A model generated the notes under the pieces. That model worked only from the letters and a program-made list of their open reading frames with translations. It made no database searches and was not told where the DNA came from. A stretch of 64,000 nt of DNA, from positions 151,198 through 215,197 of the forward strand of contig NZ_JADTQG010000012.1 in NCBI RefSeq assembly GCF_016008875.1, in the 5' to 3' direction. The position numbers and the translations under genes were made by a program. Positions 33,500 through 42,534 of the stretch are shown piece by piece. Each line of letters opens with the position of its first letter. Positions within the stretch are counted from its first letter, which is position 1. The stretch comes from Ectopseudomonas mendocina (GTDB taxonomy: Bacteria > Pseudomonadota > Gammaproteobacteria > Pseudomonadales > Pseudomonadaceae).

Positions 33500-34027
33500 G
33501 TGAATATTGACGCCAAGCTTATATCCGTGGCCGAAGAGCTGTTCGACCGTCACGGCTTCAACGCAACCGGCATGGATCGTCTGGCGCAGGCCGCCGGGAT
33601 GTCCAGCCGCACGCTGTACAAGCACGCGGGCAGCAAGAACGAGCTGATCGCTGCCGTGCTGATGACGCGTGGGCAGCGCTTCCTGCAGCGCCTGGAGTTG
33701 GACAGCGTCGAGGCGCTGTTCGATGCACTGGCCAGCTGGATGGGCGAGGAGGGCGCGCGTGGCTGCCTGTTCCTGCGTGCCCAGGGCGAACTCGGCACGG
33801 CCCTGCCGGAAGTCACCGAGGTCGTGGCGGCGTACAAGGCGCGCTTCAGCGAGACGGTGCGACGGATTCTCGCCCGTCAGTTGGGCACCAGCGCCGATGA
33901 GGAATTGGTCGAGCAAGTGGTCATTCTCTTCGAAGGTGCCACGTTCGCGGCTAGCTACCGCGGCCTGGCGGCAGTGGCCACGGCGGGTCGCGCGGCGACG
34001 CTGCTGGCCCTGCGGGGGCAGGCATGA
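33500..34027 (+). CDS. TetR-family transcriptional regulator
   Basis: A 175-residue repressor. The N-terminal HTH reads 'LISVAEELFDRHGFNATGMD' and 'LAQAAGMSSRTLYKHAGSKN', followed by an all-helical ligand domain. It begins with GTG; the operator palindrome lies immediately in front, leaving little leader. Its stop overlaps the MFS start (ATGA), so repressor and pump are made together, and the pump substrate is probably the inducer. Confidence 0.92.
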   Translation: MNIDAKLISVAEELFDRHGFNATGMDRLAQAAGMSSRTLYKHAGSKNELIAAVLMTRGQRFLQRLELDSVEALFDALASWMGEEGARGCLFLRAQGELGTALPEVTEVVAAYKARFSETVRRILARQLGTSADEELVEQVVILFEGATFAASYRGLAAVATAGRAATLLALRGQA

Positions 34028-35211
34028 CCCGTGAATGGCGCCTTGGTGTCACGGGCTTCGGCCTGATCGCGGTGTGCTACGGCTTCGCCCGTTTCGCTTT
34101 CGGCCTGTTCCTGCCGCAGATCGATGCTGATCTCGCTCTGCCGGACGCCGTTGGCGGCCTGATCGCCGGTGGCTCCTTTCTTGGCTACTGCCTCGCCATC
34201 GTCGTCGCTGCACAACTGACCGAGCGACTCGGCGCGCGTACCGTCGCCTTCGTTGCCGCATCGATCGCCATGCTCGGTATGCTCGGCATCGCCCTCGCAC
34301 CATCGGCGTTCTGGCTTGCCGCTGCGGTGTTGCTCGCCGGTATGAGCACTGGCTTGGCTTCACCGCCCATGGCCGCCGCGGTGGCGGCGATCGTCGAGCC
34401 GCAGCGCCAGGACGGCACCAATACCCTGATCAACGCCGGCACCAGTGCAGGCGTGATTCTGTCCGGCCCGGTCGCGCTGATGTTCGGCGCCGAGTGGCGG
34501 CTGGCCTACGGCGTGTTCGCAGCCGCGGCATGCGTGCTGGCGGTGCTGGCGGTTTTGTATGTGCCGCGTACCTCCGCGCCGCCTGTGCAGGCTCACACGG
34601 GGGCGGCACTGTTCAGCGCCACCTTGAAACGACTGGTGGTGGCGTCCCTGCTGATGGGCGCGGCCAGCACGGCATTGTGGTCATTTGGCAGCGAGATCGT
34701 GGCGCAGCGTCTGGGGTGGCAGAGCGCTGGGGCCGGATTGCTCTGGGGGGTGATCGGCGCCGCCGGGATCGCCGGTGCTGGGGCTGGGGCTCTGGTCGCC
34801 AGACTGGGCATCGACTGGGCGCACCGTCTGTGCCTGGCCGCGCTGGCGGCGGCCATAGTCCTGGTCGGTCTGGGGAGCGCGCCGGCCCTGACGCTGCTGG
34901 GTGGCGCACTGTTCGGCGCGGCCTACATCACCCTGAGCGGTATCTATCTGGTCTGGGGCGTGGCCGCATTGTCCGAGCGCCCCGCTACCGGGCTGACCAT
35001 CGCCTTTCTCGGTATCGCCGTTGGCCAGACATTGGGCGCGCCGGTGTTCGGCGCTCTGGCAAGCTGGCTGAGCCTGGCGCATGCCGTGGTGCTCTTCGCG
35101 CTGCTGGCATTGGCGGCGGGCGCCATGCGTTCGGCTGTCGTGGGGGCCGTGCCTGCGCGCCGAAGCCCCACCGCGCAGAAAAAGACCCGCACGAGGCGGG
35201 TCGAAGGGTGA
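34024..35211 (+). CDS. MFS transporter, YbfB/YjiJ-like
   Basis: A 395-residue major facilitator with 12 hydrophobic segments. It opens 'GVTGFGLIAVCYGFARFAFG' and has a motif-A-like loop 'AAQLTERLGARTVA'. The C-terminal tail is basic (TAQKKTRTRR). The coding end contains an inverted repeat GACCCGCxxxxGGCGGGTC that may double as a weak terminator. Co-transcribed with the TetR repressor; likely efflux of a small compound. Confidence 0.88.
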   Translation: MTREWRLGVTGFGLIAVCYGFARFAFGLFLPQIDADLALPDAVGGLIAGGSFLGYCLAIVVAAQLTERLGARTVAFVAASIAMLGMLGIALAPSAFWLAAAVLLAGMSTGLASPPMAAAVAAIVEPQRQDGTNTLINAGTSAGVILSGPVALMFGAEWRLAYGVFAAAACVLAVLAVLYVPRTSAPPVQAHTGAALFSATLKRLVVASLLMGAASTALWSFGSEIVAQRLGWQSAGAGLLWGVIGAAGIAGAGAGALVARLGIDWAHRLCLAALAAAIVLVGLGSAPALTLLGGALFGAAYITLSGIYLVWGVAALSERPATGLTIAFLGIAVGQTLGAPVFGALASWLSLAHAVVLFALLALAAGAMRSAVVGAVPARRSPTAQKKTRTRRVEG

Positions 35212-35270
35212 CAAGCAACAACAGGATTCGGTGAGCCCGGAACCCGTCCGTGTGGCTCGCGGTCAGGTGC

Positions 35271-35630
35271 TTACTTGGGCTCGAAGATCACATAGACCTT
35301 GCGGCAGGCTTCCAGCACTTCCCAGGTGCCGGAGAATCCGGCGGGAATCACGAAGCGGTCGCCGGCGCGTACGGTTCTGGCGTTGCCATCGGCGTCACGC
35401 AGCACGGACACGCCCTGGAGGATCTCGCAGTACTCGTGCTCGGTGTAGTTCACCGTCCACTGGCCCACTGCACCTTCCCAGATGCCGGTGCTGAACTGGC
35501 CGCAGGGGCTGCTGTAGTGGTTGCGTACGCTCTGCTCGGGGTCACCCTTGAGCACTTTCTCCGCTGCGGGGCGATAGTGTTCGGCGGCCGTGCCGGCCTG
35601 GGCGAAGTCGACGATCTGCTCGATGTTCAT
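35271..35630 (-). CDS. Cupin-domain protein (EutQ/DUF861-like)
   Basis: A 119-residue single-domain cupin. Core motif pieces are 'NYTEHEYCEILQGVSVLRD', 'VRAGDRFVIPAGFSGTWEV', matching the '(R)GD-x-hhPAG-x-xxxW' form of DUF861 cupins. The ATG at MNIEQIVDF is preferred; a GTG 33 bases upstream is possible. It is divergent from kauB (253 bases). Such cupins are often found with polyamine and GABA catabolic aldehyde dehydrogenases, role unknown. Confidence 0.85.
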   Translation of the reverse strand: MNIEQIVDFAQAGTAAEHYRPAAEKVLKGDPEQSVRNHYSSPCGQFSTGIWEGAVGQWTVNYTEHEYCEILQGVSVLRDADGNARTVRAGDRFVIPAGFSGTWEVLEACRKVYVIFEPK

Positions 35631-35883
35631 CTGGCTGTTCCGTGGGGCGGTGGCGTTGATCACGCGGCCAGCGGGGCCGCGACGGTAGAGTCGTGGCGGC
35701 AGTCTATGTTTAAAAAAACGAACATGACAAGGGCTTTTCCCCGTCTATGTCAAAAATATTGAAAAGCCACAGCCCACTGGTTTAGTGTGGCGAGCAGGAT
35801 TCGGCCAGCGAGCTGGCCTTGCAGAATTATTGACAGCGCGCGTCCTGGCGGGCGCCGCTTCCACCCATTGAGAGGATGCCGGA

Positions 35884-37377
35884 ATGACTAGCCTGACTCG
35901 TAGCGACTGGGAACAGCGTGCCAAGACCCTGACCATCGAAACCCGTGCCTTCATCCACGGCGAATATCGCGCCGCCGAGTCCGGCGCCACCTTCGAGTGC
36001 ATCAGCCCGGTCGACGGGCGTCTGCTCGGCCTGGTGGCCAGCTGTGATCAGGCCGACGCCGAGCTGGCGGTCAAGGACGCCCGCGCCACCTTCGACTCCG
36101 GCGTGTGGTCGCGTATGGCACCGGCCCAGCGCAAGAAGGTCATGATCCGCTTCGCCGAGCTGATCGAGGAGCATGGACAGGAGCTGGCTCTGCTGGAAAC
36201 CCTGGACATGGGCAAGCCGATCAGCGATTCGCTGAGCATCGACGTGAGCAGCGCGGCCAATGCCATTCGCTGGAGCGGCGAGGCCATCGACAAGGTCTAT
36301 GACGAGGTCGCCGCCACGCCTCACGACCAGCTCGGTCTGGTCACCCGCGAGCCGGTGGGCGTGGTCGCCGCCATCGTGCCGTGGAACTTCCCGCTGCTGA
36401 TGTCCTGCTGGAAGCTTGGCCCGGCGTTGGCCACCGGTAACTCAATCATCCTCAAGCCCTCCGAGAAGTCGCCGCTGACCGGCATTCGCATTGCCCAGCT
36501 GGCCATCGAGGCCGGCATCCCGGCTGGCGTATTCAACGTGCTGCCGGGCTTCGGTCACACTGTGGGCAAGGCCCTGGCCCTGCACATGGACGTCGACACC
36601 CTGGTGTTCACCGGCTCGACCAAGATCGCCAAGCAGCTGATGGTCTATGCCGGCGAGTCGAACATGAAGCGCGTCTGGCTGGAGGCTGGCGGCAAGAGCC
36701 CGAACATCGTCTTCGCTGACGCACCGGACCTGCAGGCCGCTGCCGAATCTGCCGCCAGTGCCATCGCTTTCAACCAGGGCGAGGTCTGCACCGCCGGTTC
36801 GCGCCTGCTTGTGGAGAATTCCATCAAGGACAAGTTCGTGCCCATGGTGGTCGAGGCGATCAAGGCCTGGAAGCCGGGCAACCCGCTGGACCCGGAGACC
36901 AATGTCGGTGCGCTGGTCGACACCACGCAGATGAACAATGTGCTGAATTACATCCAGGCCGGCCATGACGACGGCGCGAAGCTGGTGGCCGGCGGCAAGC
37001 GGGTGATGGAAGAGACTGGCGGCACCTACGTCGAGCCGACCATCTTCGACGGCGTGAGCAACGCCATGCGCATTGCCCAGGAAGAAATCTTCGGCCCGGT
37101 GCTGTCGGTGATCGGCTTCGATGATCAGGACGAGGCCATCGCCATCGCCAACGACACCGTCTACGGCCTGGCCGCTGCGGTGTGGACCAGCAACCTGTCA
37201 CGCGCCCACCTGGTGGGCAAGGCGCTGCGCGCCGGCAGCGTGTGGATCAACCAGTACGACGGCGGCGACATGACTGCGCCGTTCGGTGGCTTCAAGCAGT
37301 CCGGCAACGGTCGTGACAAGTCGCTGCACGCGTTCGACAAGTACACCGAGCTGAAATCCACCTGGATCAAACTGTAA
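35884..37377 (+). CDS. kauB: Gamma-guanidinobutyraldehyde / gamma-glutamyl-aminobutyraldehyde dehydrogenase
   Basis: A 497-residue NAD-dependent aldehyde dehydrogenase, best match KauB (PuuC-type), which oxidises aminoaldehydes from arginine, agmatine and polyamines. 'IVPWNFPLLMSCWKLGPALA', general base in 'WLEAGGKSPNIVF' and catalytic Cys in 'FNQGEVCTAGSRLLV' are intact. GAGAGG precedes the ATG. The following MFS, PLP-regulator, FAD oxidoreductase and PauR genes agree with polyamine/GABA metabolism; in P. aeruginosa kauB lies in the same setting. Its product GABA derivative would feed gabT-gabD upstream. Confidence 0.92.
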   Translation: MTSLTRSDWEQRAKTLTIETRAFIHGEYRAAESGATFECISPVDGRLLGLVASCDQADAELAVKDARATFDSGVWSRMAPAQRKKVMIRFAELIEEHGQELALLETLDMGKPISDSLSIDVSSAANAIRWSGEAIDKVYDEVAATPHDQLGLVTREPVGVVAAIVPWNFPLLMSCWKLGPALATGNSIILKPSEKSPLTGIRIAQLAIEAGIPAGVFNVLPGFGHTVGKALALHMDVDTLVFTGSTKIAKQLMVYAGESNMKRVWLEAGGKSPNIVFADAPDLQAAAESAASAIAFNQGEVCTAGSRLLVENSIKDKFVPMVVEAIKAWKPGNPLDPETNVGALVDTTQMNNVLNYIQAGHDDGAKLVAGGKRVMEETGGTYVEPTIFDGVSNAMRIAQEEIFGPVLSVIGFDDQDEAIAIANDTVYGLAAAVWTSNLSRAHLVGKALRAGSVWINQYDGGDMTAPFGGFKQSGNGRDKSLHAFDKYTELKSTWIKL

Positions 37378-37417
37378 CGGTAGCGGGGCGATCACCTGGT
37401 CGTTGGCCAGGTAATCG

Positions 37418-37482
37418 GCTCCCCTCTCCCATTTATGGGAGAGGGGCTGGGGGAGAGGGCCGAGAACGCAGCGAAACTGCCG
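37418..37482. repeat. Fragment of the MITE interior (copy 3, no terminal repeats)
   Basis: Near-identical to about the first 70 interior bases of copy 1, including hairpin CCCCTCTCCCAT / ATGGGAGAGGGG, but without the GCTGTTCA ends. It follows the kauB stop. Confidence 0.65.
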
Positions 37483-37503
37483 GCTATCTCGTTCCCAAAA
37501 CCT

Positions 37504-37531
37504 ACGGCCGGGTTCCCGAGGAACCGGCCGT
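37504..37531 (+). terminator. Possible terminator after kauB
   Basis: Arms ACGGCCGGgTTCC and GGAACCGGCCGT (one bulged G) with a three-base loop, followed by the weak T-stretch TTGTCTTTG. Confidence 0.5.
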
Positions 37532-37568
37532 TGTCTTTGCAGCGGCTCGTCAGCCAAGGAATTCGCCA

Positions 37569-38717
37569 ATGCGTTGGGGCACCTACTTCGCCGTCTGTGC
37601 GGCGGTCATCAGCATCGGCCTGGCGCTGGGCGTGACCATGCCGCTGGTGTCGCTGCGTCTGGAAAGCTGGGGCTACGACTCCTTCGCCATCGGCGTGATG
37701 GCCGCGACTCCAGCTGTCGGTGTGCTGCTCGGAGCCTTGTTGGCCGGGCGTCTGGCGGCGCGCTTAGGCACCACGGTGCTGATGCAGCTGTGCCTGCTGC
37801 TCGGCGCAGTGTCGGTGGCCGGGCTGGCGCTAGTGCAGAACTATGCGGTCTGGGTCGGCCTACGCCTTTTCATCGGTGTGGCGTTGACCGTGGTGTTCAT
37901 CCTCGGCGAAAGCTGGATCAACCAGCTCGCCGTGGAGAAATGGCGCGGCCGTTTAGTGGCCCTGTACGGCACCGGCTATGCCCTCAGCCAGCTCAGCGGC
38001 CCCCTGCTGTTGACGGCGCTCGGCACGGCGACCGACCGGGGTTTCTGGACGGGCGTGTGCCTGCTGATCGGCGGCTCGCTGATCCTGATCGGGCGCAGCG
38101 GCGCGCCGCAGGTGGATGCACACAGCGCCTCCGGGCGCGGGCTGCTGGTGTTCTGCCGCAAGCTGCCGGCGATCGCCTGGGCAGTGATGCTGTTTGCCGC
38201 CTTCGAAGCGATGATGCTGACCCTGTTGCCGATCTACGGCCTGCGCCAGGGCTTCACTCAGGAAGTGGCGTTGTTCATGGTCAGCGTGGTGGTGGTCGGC
38301 GACGCGGTGCTGCAGCTGCCCATCGGCTGGCTGGCCGACCGCATGTCGCGGCAGTTGTTGTTCCGCGCCTGTGGCGTCGTGCTGCTGGTGTCCAGCCTGG
38401 CGATTCCACCGTTGCTGCAGACACCGATGATCTGGCCAGTGCTGGTGGCCTTTGGTGCCAGTGCCGGTGGCCTGTTCACCTTGTCGCTGATCATGATCGG
38501 CGAGCGTTATCGTGATGACGAACTGGTGCGCGCCAATGCCCATGTCGCTCAGTTGTGGGGGCTGGGCTGCCTGATCGGGCCACTCACCACAGGTGCCGTC
38601 AGCCAGTGGCTCAGCGGCCATGCGCTGCCGCTGATGATGGCTACTGGCGCTTTCGTGTTCATCATCCTGGCGAGCAAGCGCGGTGCCTTCAGCGAGATGG
38701 AAGCGGCGCGTTCCTGA
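37569..38717 (+). CDS. MFS transporter
   Basis: A 382-residue 12-helix major facilitator. Motif-A-like loops 'AGRLAARLGTTVLM' and 'IGWLADRMSRQLLF' mark the two halves, and 'GESWINQLAVEKWRGR' is typical of the YcaD-like group. In PAO1 an MFS gene follows kauB in the same place, as I recall. AAGGA lies nine bases before the ATG. The substrate may be an amine or amino acid, but nothing in the sequence proves it. Confidence 0.88.
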   Translation: MRWGTYFAVCAAVISIGLALGVTMPLVSLRLESWGYDSFAIGVMAATPAVGVLLGALLAGRLAARLGTTVLMQLCLLLGAVSVAGLALVQNYAVWVGLRLFIGVALTVVFILGESWINQLAVEKWRGRLVALYGTGYALSQLSGPLLLTALGTATDRGFWTGVCLLIGGSLILIGRSGAPQVDAHSASGRGLLVFCRKLPAIAWAVMLFAAFEAMMLTLLPIYGLRQGFTQEVALFMVSVVVVGDAVLQLPIGWLADRMSRQLLFRACGVVLLVSSLAIPPLLQTPMIWPVLVAFGASAGGLFTLSLIMIGERYRDDELVRANAHVAQLWGLGCLIGPLTTGAVSQWLSGHALPLMMATGAFVFIILASKRGAFSEMEAARS

Positions 38718-38723
38718 ACCGGC

Positions 38724-40178
38724 TCAGCGCCACTGCCCGAGATCCTGCGTGTGCTGCAGGTCAGCCTCTTCGATCAGCTCGGCGATGGTCGCACCGATCT
38801 GCTTCACCGCCGCTTCGATGGTCGTGCTCGGCGGTTCGGCGTAGTTCAGGCGGATGCAGTTACGGTACTTGCCGGCCGCCGAAAAGATGCTGCCCGGCGC
38901 GATCTGGATCTTGTGCGGCAGCAGCGCGCGATTGAGCTTCTGGCTGTCGAAGCCCTGCGGCATCTCCACCCATAGCATGAAGCTGCCCTGCGGTCGGCTG
39001 ACCCGGGTGCCGGCCGGGAAATAGCGGCTGACCCAGTCCACCATCAGGTCGCGGCTGCGCAGGTACTGCGCGCGCATGCGTCTTAGGTGCGGTTCGTAAT
39101 GCCCGTCCTTGAGGTATTCGGCCAGCGCCAGTTGCGGCAGCTGCGCGGTGCTGCCAGTGCCCAGGTACTTCATGTGCACCACCTGCTCCAGGTAGCGTCC
39201 CGGGGCGATCCAGCCGACCCGCAGACCCGGCGCCAGAGTCTTGGAGAAAGAGCTGCAGAACAGCACCCGACCATCCTCGTCGAACGACTTGATGCTGCGC
39301 GGTCGTGGGTAGCTGTAGGCGAGGTCGGCGTAGACGTCATCCTCGATGATGGCCACATCGAAGCGCTGCGCCAGAGCGACCAGGGCGCGCTTGTTGGCGT
39401 CGGGCATGATGTAGCCGAGCGGGTTGTTGCAGTTGGGGGTGAGCTGGATGGCCTTGATCGGCCACTGCTCCAGAGCCATCTCCAGGGCATCGAGGCTGAT
39501 CCCGCTGAGCGGGTCGGTGGGCAGCTCCAGCGCCTTCATGCCGAAGCCCTTGAGCGCCTGCATGACGCCATGGAAGCTCGGCGAGTCGACCGCGACGATG
39601 TCACCTGGCTGGCAGATGGCGCGCACGGCCGCCGACAGGGCTTCGTGGCAACCAGTGGTGACAACCAGGTCTTCAGCGGCCACCCGGCAGCCGGAGTTGA
39701 GCATCAGCCGGGCGATCTGTTCGCGCAGGCGAATATCGCCGCGAATGCCGCCATAGGTGAGTACGTCCGGGTCCTGCCGGCGCGCCTGGCGCGACAGGTT
39801 GCGCAGCAGTGGCTTGAGTGTCGAGCCGCTGATGTCCGGGCGGCCTCGGCCCAGCTGCAGCATGTCGTGCTGTGGCGAGCTGCTGATCAGTTCCAGTACG
39901 TGATCCCACTGCGAGACCTCCACGGGACGCTGTGCGGCTCGACTGATCTGCGGCAGGGCGGGCATTTGCCGCCCCACCGGCACGAAGTATCCGGACTTCG
40001 GTCGCGGCGCGGCCAGCCCCATGTCTTCAAGGTGGCGGTAGGCCTGTTGCACGGTGCTCAGGCTGACGCCGTGTTCCTGACTCAGGCTGCGTATCGACGG
40101 CAGACGGTCGCCTGGGCGGTACAGGCCCTGCTCGATACGGGTACCAAGCAGTTCGGCCAGGTTCAAATAGAGCGTCAT
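38724..40178 (-). CDS. GntR/MocR-family regulator with aminotransferase domain
   Basis: A 484-residue PLP-dependent transcription factor. N-terminal GntR wHTH: 'LLGTRIEQGLYRPGDRLPSI' then 'LSQEHGVSLSTVQQAYRHLE'. The C-terminal fold-type I aminotransferase domain includes 'QLTPNCNNPLGYIM', 'AIIEDDVYADLAY' and the PLP lysine in 'CSSFSKTLAPGLRVGW'. MocR proteins sense PLP adducts of amines or amino acids. It is convergent with the MFS gene (six bases) and divergent from a DUF1127 gene. A role in amine or GABA response fits the setting. Confidence 0.93.
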   Translation of the reverse strand: MTLYLNLAELLGTRIEQGLYRPGDRLPSIRSLSQEHGVSLSTVQQAYRHLEDMGLAAPRPKSGYFVPVGRQMPALPQISRAAQRPVEVSQWDHVLELISSSPQHDMLQLGRGRPDISGSTLKPLLRNLSRQARRQDPDVLTYGGIRGDIRLREQIARLMLNSGCRVAAEDLVVTTGCHEALSAAVRAICQPGDIVAVDSPSFHGVMQALKGFGMKALELPTDPLSGISLDALEMALEQWPIKAIQLTPNCNNPLGYIMPDANKRALVALAQRFDVAIIEDDVYADLAYSYPRPRSIKSFDEDGRVLFCSSFSKTLAPGLRVGWIAPGRYLEQVVHMKYLGTGSTAQLPQLALAEYLKDGHYEPHLRRMRAQYLRSRDLMVDWVSRYFPAGTRVSRPQGSFMLWVEMPQGFDSQKLNRALLPHKIQIAPGSIFSAAGKYRNCIRLNYAEPPSTTIEAAVKQIGATIAELIEEADLQHTQDLGQWR

Positions 40179-40359
40179 GACGGTCGTCCGCTTTGGTGCA
40201 GGGTGGGTTTGAACCAGTACAGTTCGCCTTGAAAAATCCCATTCAGGGGAAAAATCGGCGAATCTGTATGGAGTAAATAAGGATTTTTTGAATCTGTCAT
40301 GTGTTTTCTAACGACCGCATGCTGATCTCCCATGACAGAAGGGTAAGAGGGAGGCAGCC

Positions 40360-40584
40360 ATGAGCGGATTCAGCAAGACAGATTTCGCGGCGGTGGGCGA
40401 GCATGTACAGGTAGCGCCACACAAGGATGAGGCTCGCTACTTCGGCCGCAATTGGCCGGCCTTCTGGCGGCGCCTGAGTACGCGCCGCGCGCTGCTCAAG
40501 CTCAGCGACCAGCAGCTGCGCGACATCGGCCTGAGCCGCGCCCAGGCCGAGCGCGAGGCGAGCCTGCCGTTCTGGAAGCTATAA
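40360..40584 (+). CDS. DUF1127-family small protein
   Basis: A 74-residue protein with a C-terminal DUF1127 (YjiS-like) helix pair: 'RNWPAFWRRLSTRRALLKL' then 'SDQQLRDIGLSRAQAEREAS'. The Leu-Arg-Asp-Ile-Gly block is diagnostic. Arg-rich; related proteins bind RNA and influence metabolism, but a role here is unproven. GGGAGGCAGCC precedes the ATG. Divergent from the MocR-type regulator, so possibly a target of it. Confidence 0.85.
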   Translation: MSGFSKTDFAAVGEHVQVAPHKDEARYFGRNWPAFWRRLSTRRALLKLSDQQLRDIGLSRAQAEREASLPFWKL

Positions 40585-40610
40585 GGTCAGCTTCGCCGCG
40601 CGGCGCGCCC

Positions 40611-40635
40611 GTAGGAGCGGCTTCAGCCGCGATTT
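40611..40635. repeat. Short REP-like palindrome
   Basis: GTAGGAGCGGCTTCAGCCGC forms a hairpin GCGGCT-T-CAGCCGC between convergent genes. A common Pseudomonas REP form. Confidence 0.65.
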
Positions 40636-40641
40636 GTAGGC

Positions 40642-41955
40642 CTACAGCAACTCTTTAAGCCGGTGCCAGGCCATCCCCAGTGCCAGCAACGGCGAGCGCA
40701 GGTGCTTGCCGCCGGGGAAGGTCATGTGCGGGACCTGGGCGAACAGGTCGAAGCCGCGGCTTTCCTGTCCGGCGATGGCCTCGGCGAGCAGCTTGCCTGC
40801 CAGATGCGTGGCGTTGACGCCGTGCCCCGCATAGGCCTGGGCGTGGAACACGTTGGGCTGGTCCTTGAGTCGGCCGATCTGTGGCAGGCGGTTGGCACCG
40901 ATGCCGATCATCCCGCCCCACTGGAAGTCGATACGCACGTTGGCCAGCTGCGGGAATACCTTAAGCATCTTCGGCTGCATATAGGCGGCGATGTCGGCCG
41001 GATCGCGCCCGGAATAGTGGCAGGCACCGCCGAACAGCAGTCGGCGGTCGGCCGAGAGGCGGTAGTAGTCGACGGTCACGCGCTGGTCGCACAGCGCCAT
41101 GTTCTGCGGAATCAGCTGGCGCGCCTGCTCTTCGGAAAGCTGTTCGGTGGCGATGATATAGCTGCCGGCCGGTAGCACCTTGCCGCTCAGCGTTGGGTTG
41201 AGACCGTTGATATAGGCATTGCAGGCCAGCACCAGGTACTTGGCGCGTACCTGGCCGGTGGCGGTGTGCACGCGCACTTCGCTGCCATAGTCGATGTCGG
41301 TCACCGGTGAGTCTTCGAACAGCTGCACGCCAAGCGATTGGGCGGCAGCGGCTTCGCCGAGCGCCAGGTTGAGCGGGTGCAGGTGGCCCGAGCCCATGTC
41401 GATCATGGCGCCGTGGTAATTGTCGGAGCCGACCACCTCATGGATGCGCTCCTTCGGCACCATGCGCAGTTCGTGGCGATAACCGAGGCTTTCCAGCTCG
41501 GCCTTGTCCTCGGCGAAGCCGTCCATGTGCGCCGGCTTGTTGGCCAGGTCGCAATAGCCCCAGGTCAGGTCGCAGTCGATGCGAAACTGCTCGACGCGGC
41601 TGCGCACGATCTCCACGGCCTCCAGGCCCATCAGCTTGAACTGGCGTACGCCGTCCTTGCCAACCACCGATTCGAACTGCTCGACATCATGGCCGACGCC
41701 GCGAATCAGCTGCCCGCCGTTGCGGCCGCTGGCGCCCCAGCCGATCTTGCGTGCCTCCAGTAACGCCACCAAGAGGCCCTTCTGTGCCAGCTCGATGGCC
41801 GTGTTCAGGCCGCTGAACCCGCCACCGACGATGCACACATCCACCTGCCGTTCGCCGTCCAGCGGTGGGTAGGCCAACCCGCGATTGACGCTGGCGGCGT
41901 AATAGGAAACGGCATGCTGTGGACTGTGGACGGGCTGGTGAACGCGGGCGTTCAT
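40642..41955 (-). CDS. FAD-dependent amine oxidoreductase, PuuB/gamma-glutamylputrescine oxidase-like
   Basis: A 437-residue DAO-family flavoprotein. The dinucleotide site is 'VDVCIVGGGFSGLNTAIELA' (GxGxxG near residue 46), then 'ALLEARKIGWGASGRNGGQL', typical of PuuB/OrdL-type oxidases; the C-terminal FAD contact is 'AQAYAGHGVNATHLAGKLLA'. These enzymes oxidise gamma-glutamyl-polyamines or similar amines to aldehydes, which KauB would then oxidise. The ATG at MNARVHQ is used; the longer frame upstream lacks support. The gene order matches PAO1, where such a gene lies just before lrp. Confidence 0.9.
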   Translation of the reverse strand: MNARVHQPVHSPQHAVSYYAASVNRGLAYPPLDGERQVDVCIVGGGFSGLNTAIELAQKGLLVALLEARKIGWGASGRNGGQLIRGVGHDVEQFESVVGKDGVRQFKLMGLEAVEIVRSRVEQFRIDCDLTWGYCDLANKPAHMDGFAEDKAELESLGYRHELRMVPKERIHEVVGSDNYHGAMIDMGSGHLHPLNLALGEAAAAQSLGVQLFEDSPVTDIDYGSEVRVHTATGQVRAKYLVLACNAYINGLNPTLSGKVLPAGSYIIATEQLSEEQARQLIPQNMALCDQRVTVDYYRLSADRRLLFGGACHYSGRDPADIAAYMQPKMLKVFPQLANVRIDFQWGGMIGIGANRLPQIGRLKDQPNVFHAQAYAGHGVNATHLAGKLLAEAIAGQESRGFDLFAQVPHMTFPGGKHLRSPLLALGMAWHRLKELL

Positions 41956-42163
41956 GTGCGAAATCCTGATTTTGTTGTGTGGAAAATTCAACGCAGCATA
42001 AGCGTGTGGTCCGGCCGACGCCAAGGGGCGAAGGGAAAAAAGCCGAGTTTATCGGAGCAGCGCGACCACTCAGGCTGTACGCGCCGCCCCGGATTGCACC
42101 CGGGCTACGCCCTGTCCGATAGGGCACGGTAAACTGCGGCCTTCGTTTCAAGGCGCCTTGGCA

Positions 42164-42517
42164 ATGAGCTGCACTGACCGCAAGATCGACCACCTGCGCC
42201 GACAGATTCCGCGCTTCGACTGTGTGCCCGGCTGCCACGATTGCTGCGGGCCGGTCACCGCCTCGTCCGAAGAGCTGGCGCGACTGCCGGTCAAGAGCGA
42301 TGCCGAGCACGATGCGGCGCTGGCCGAATACAACTGCGTGCATCTGGGGCCTCACGGCTGTGAGGTGTATGACCAGCGCCCGCTGATCTGCCGCCTGTTC
42401 GGTACCACGCCGAACCTGCCCTGCCCGCATGGGCGTGGGCCGGAGCAGCCCATCGAGCCGGCAGTCGAGCGTCAGGTGCACCGGCTGATCGCCACCACGC
42501 GGCAGCGCTTGGTGTAG
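42164..42517 (+). CDS. YkgJ-family cysteine-cluster protein
   Basis: A 117-residue protein with a CxxxCxxCC-type cluster, 'DCVPGCHDCCGPV' near residues 20-32, and further cysteines in 'YNCVHLGPHGCEVYDQRPL', 'ICRLFG' and 'NLPCPHG'. The family is predicted to bind a metal or Fe-S centre; no reaction is established. The ATG is used rather than the TTG six bases upstream. Confidence 0.85.
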   Translation: MSCTDRKIDHLRRQIPRFDCVPGCHDCCGPVTASSEELARLPVKSDAEHDAALAEYNCVHLGPHGCEVYDQRPLICRLFGTTPNLPCPHGRGPEQPIEPAVERQVHRLIATTRQRLV

Positions 42518-42534
42518 AACGCAGCGGCATCTCC

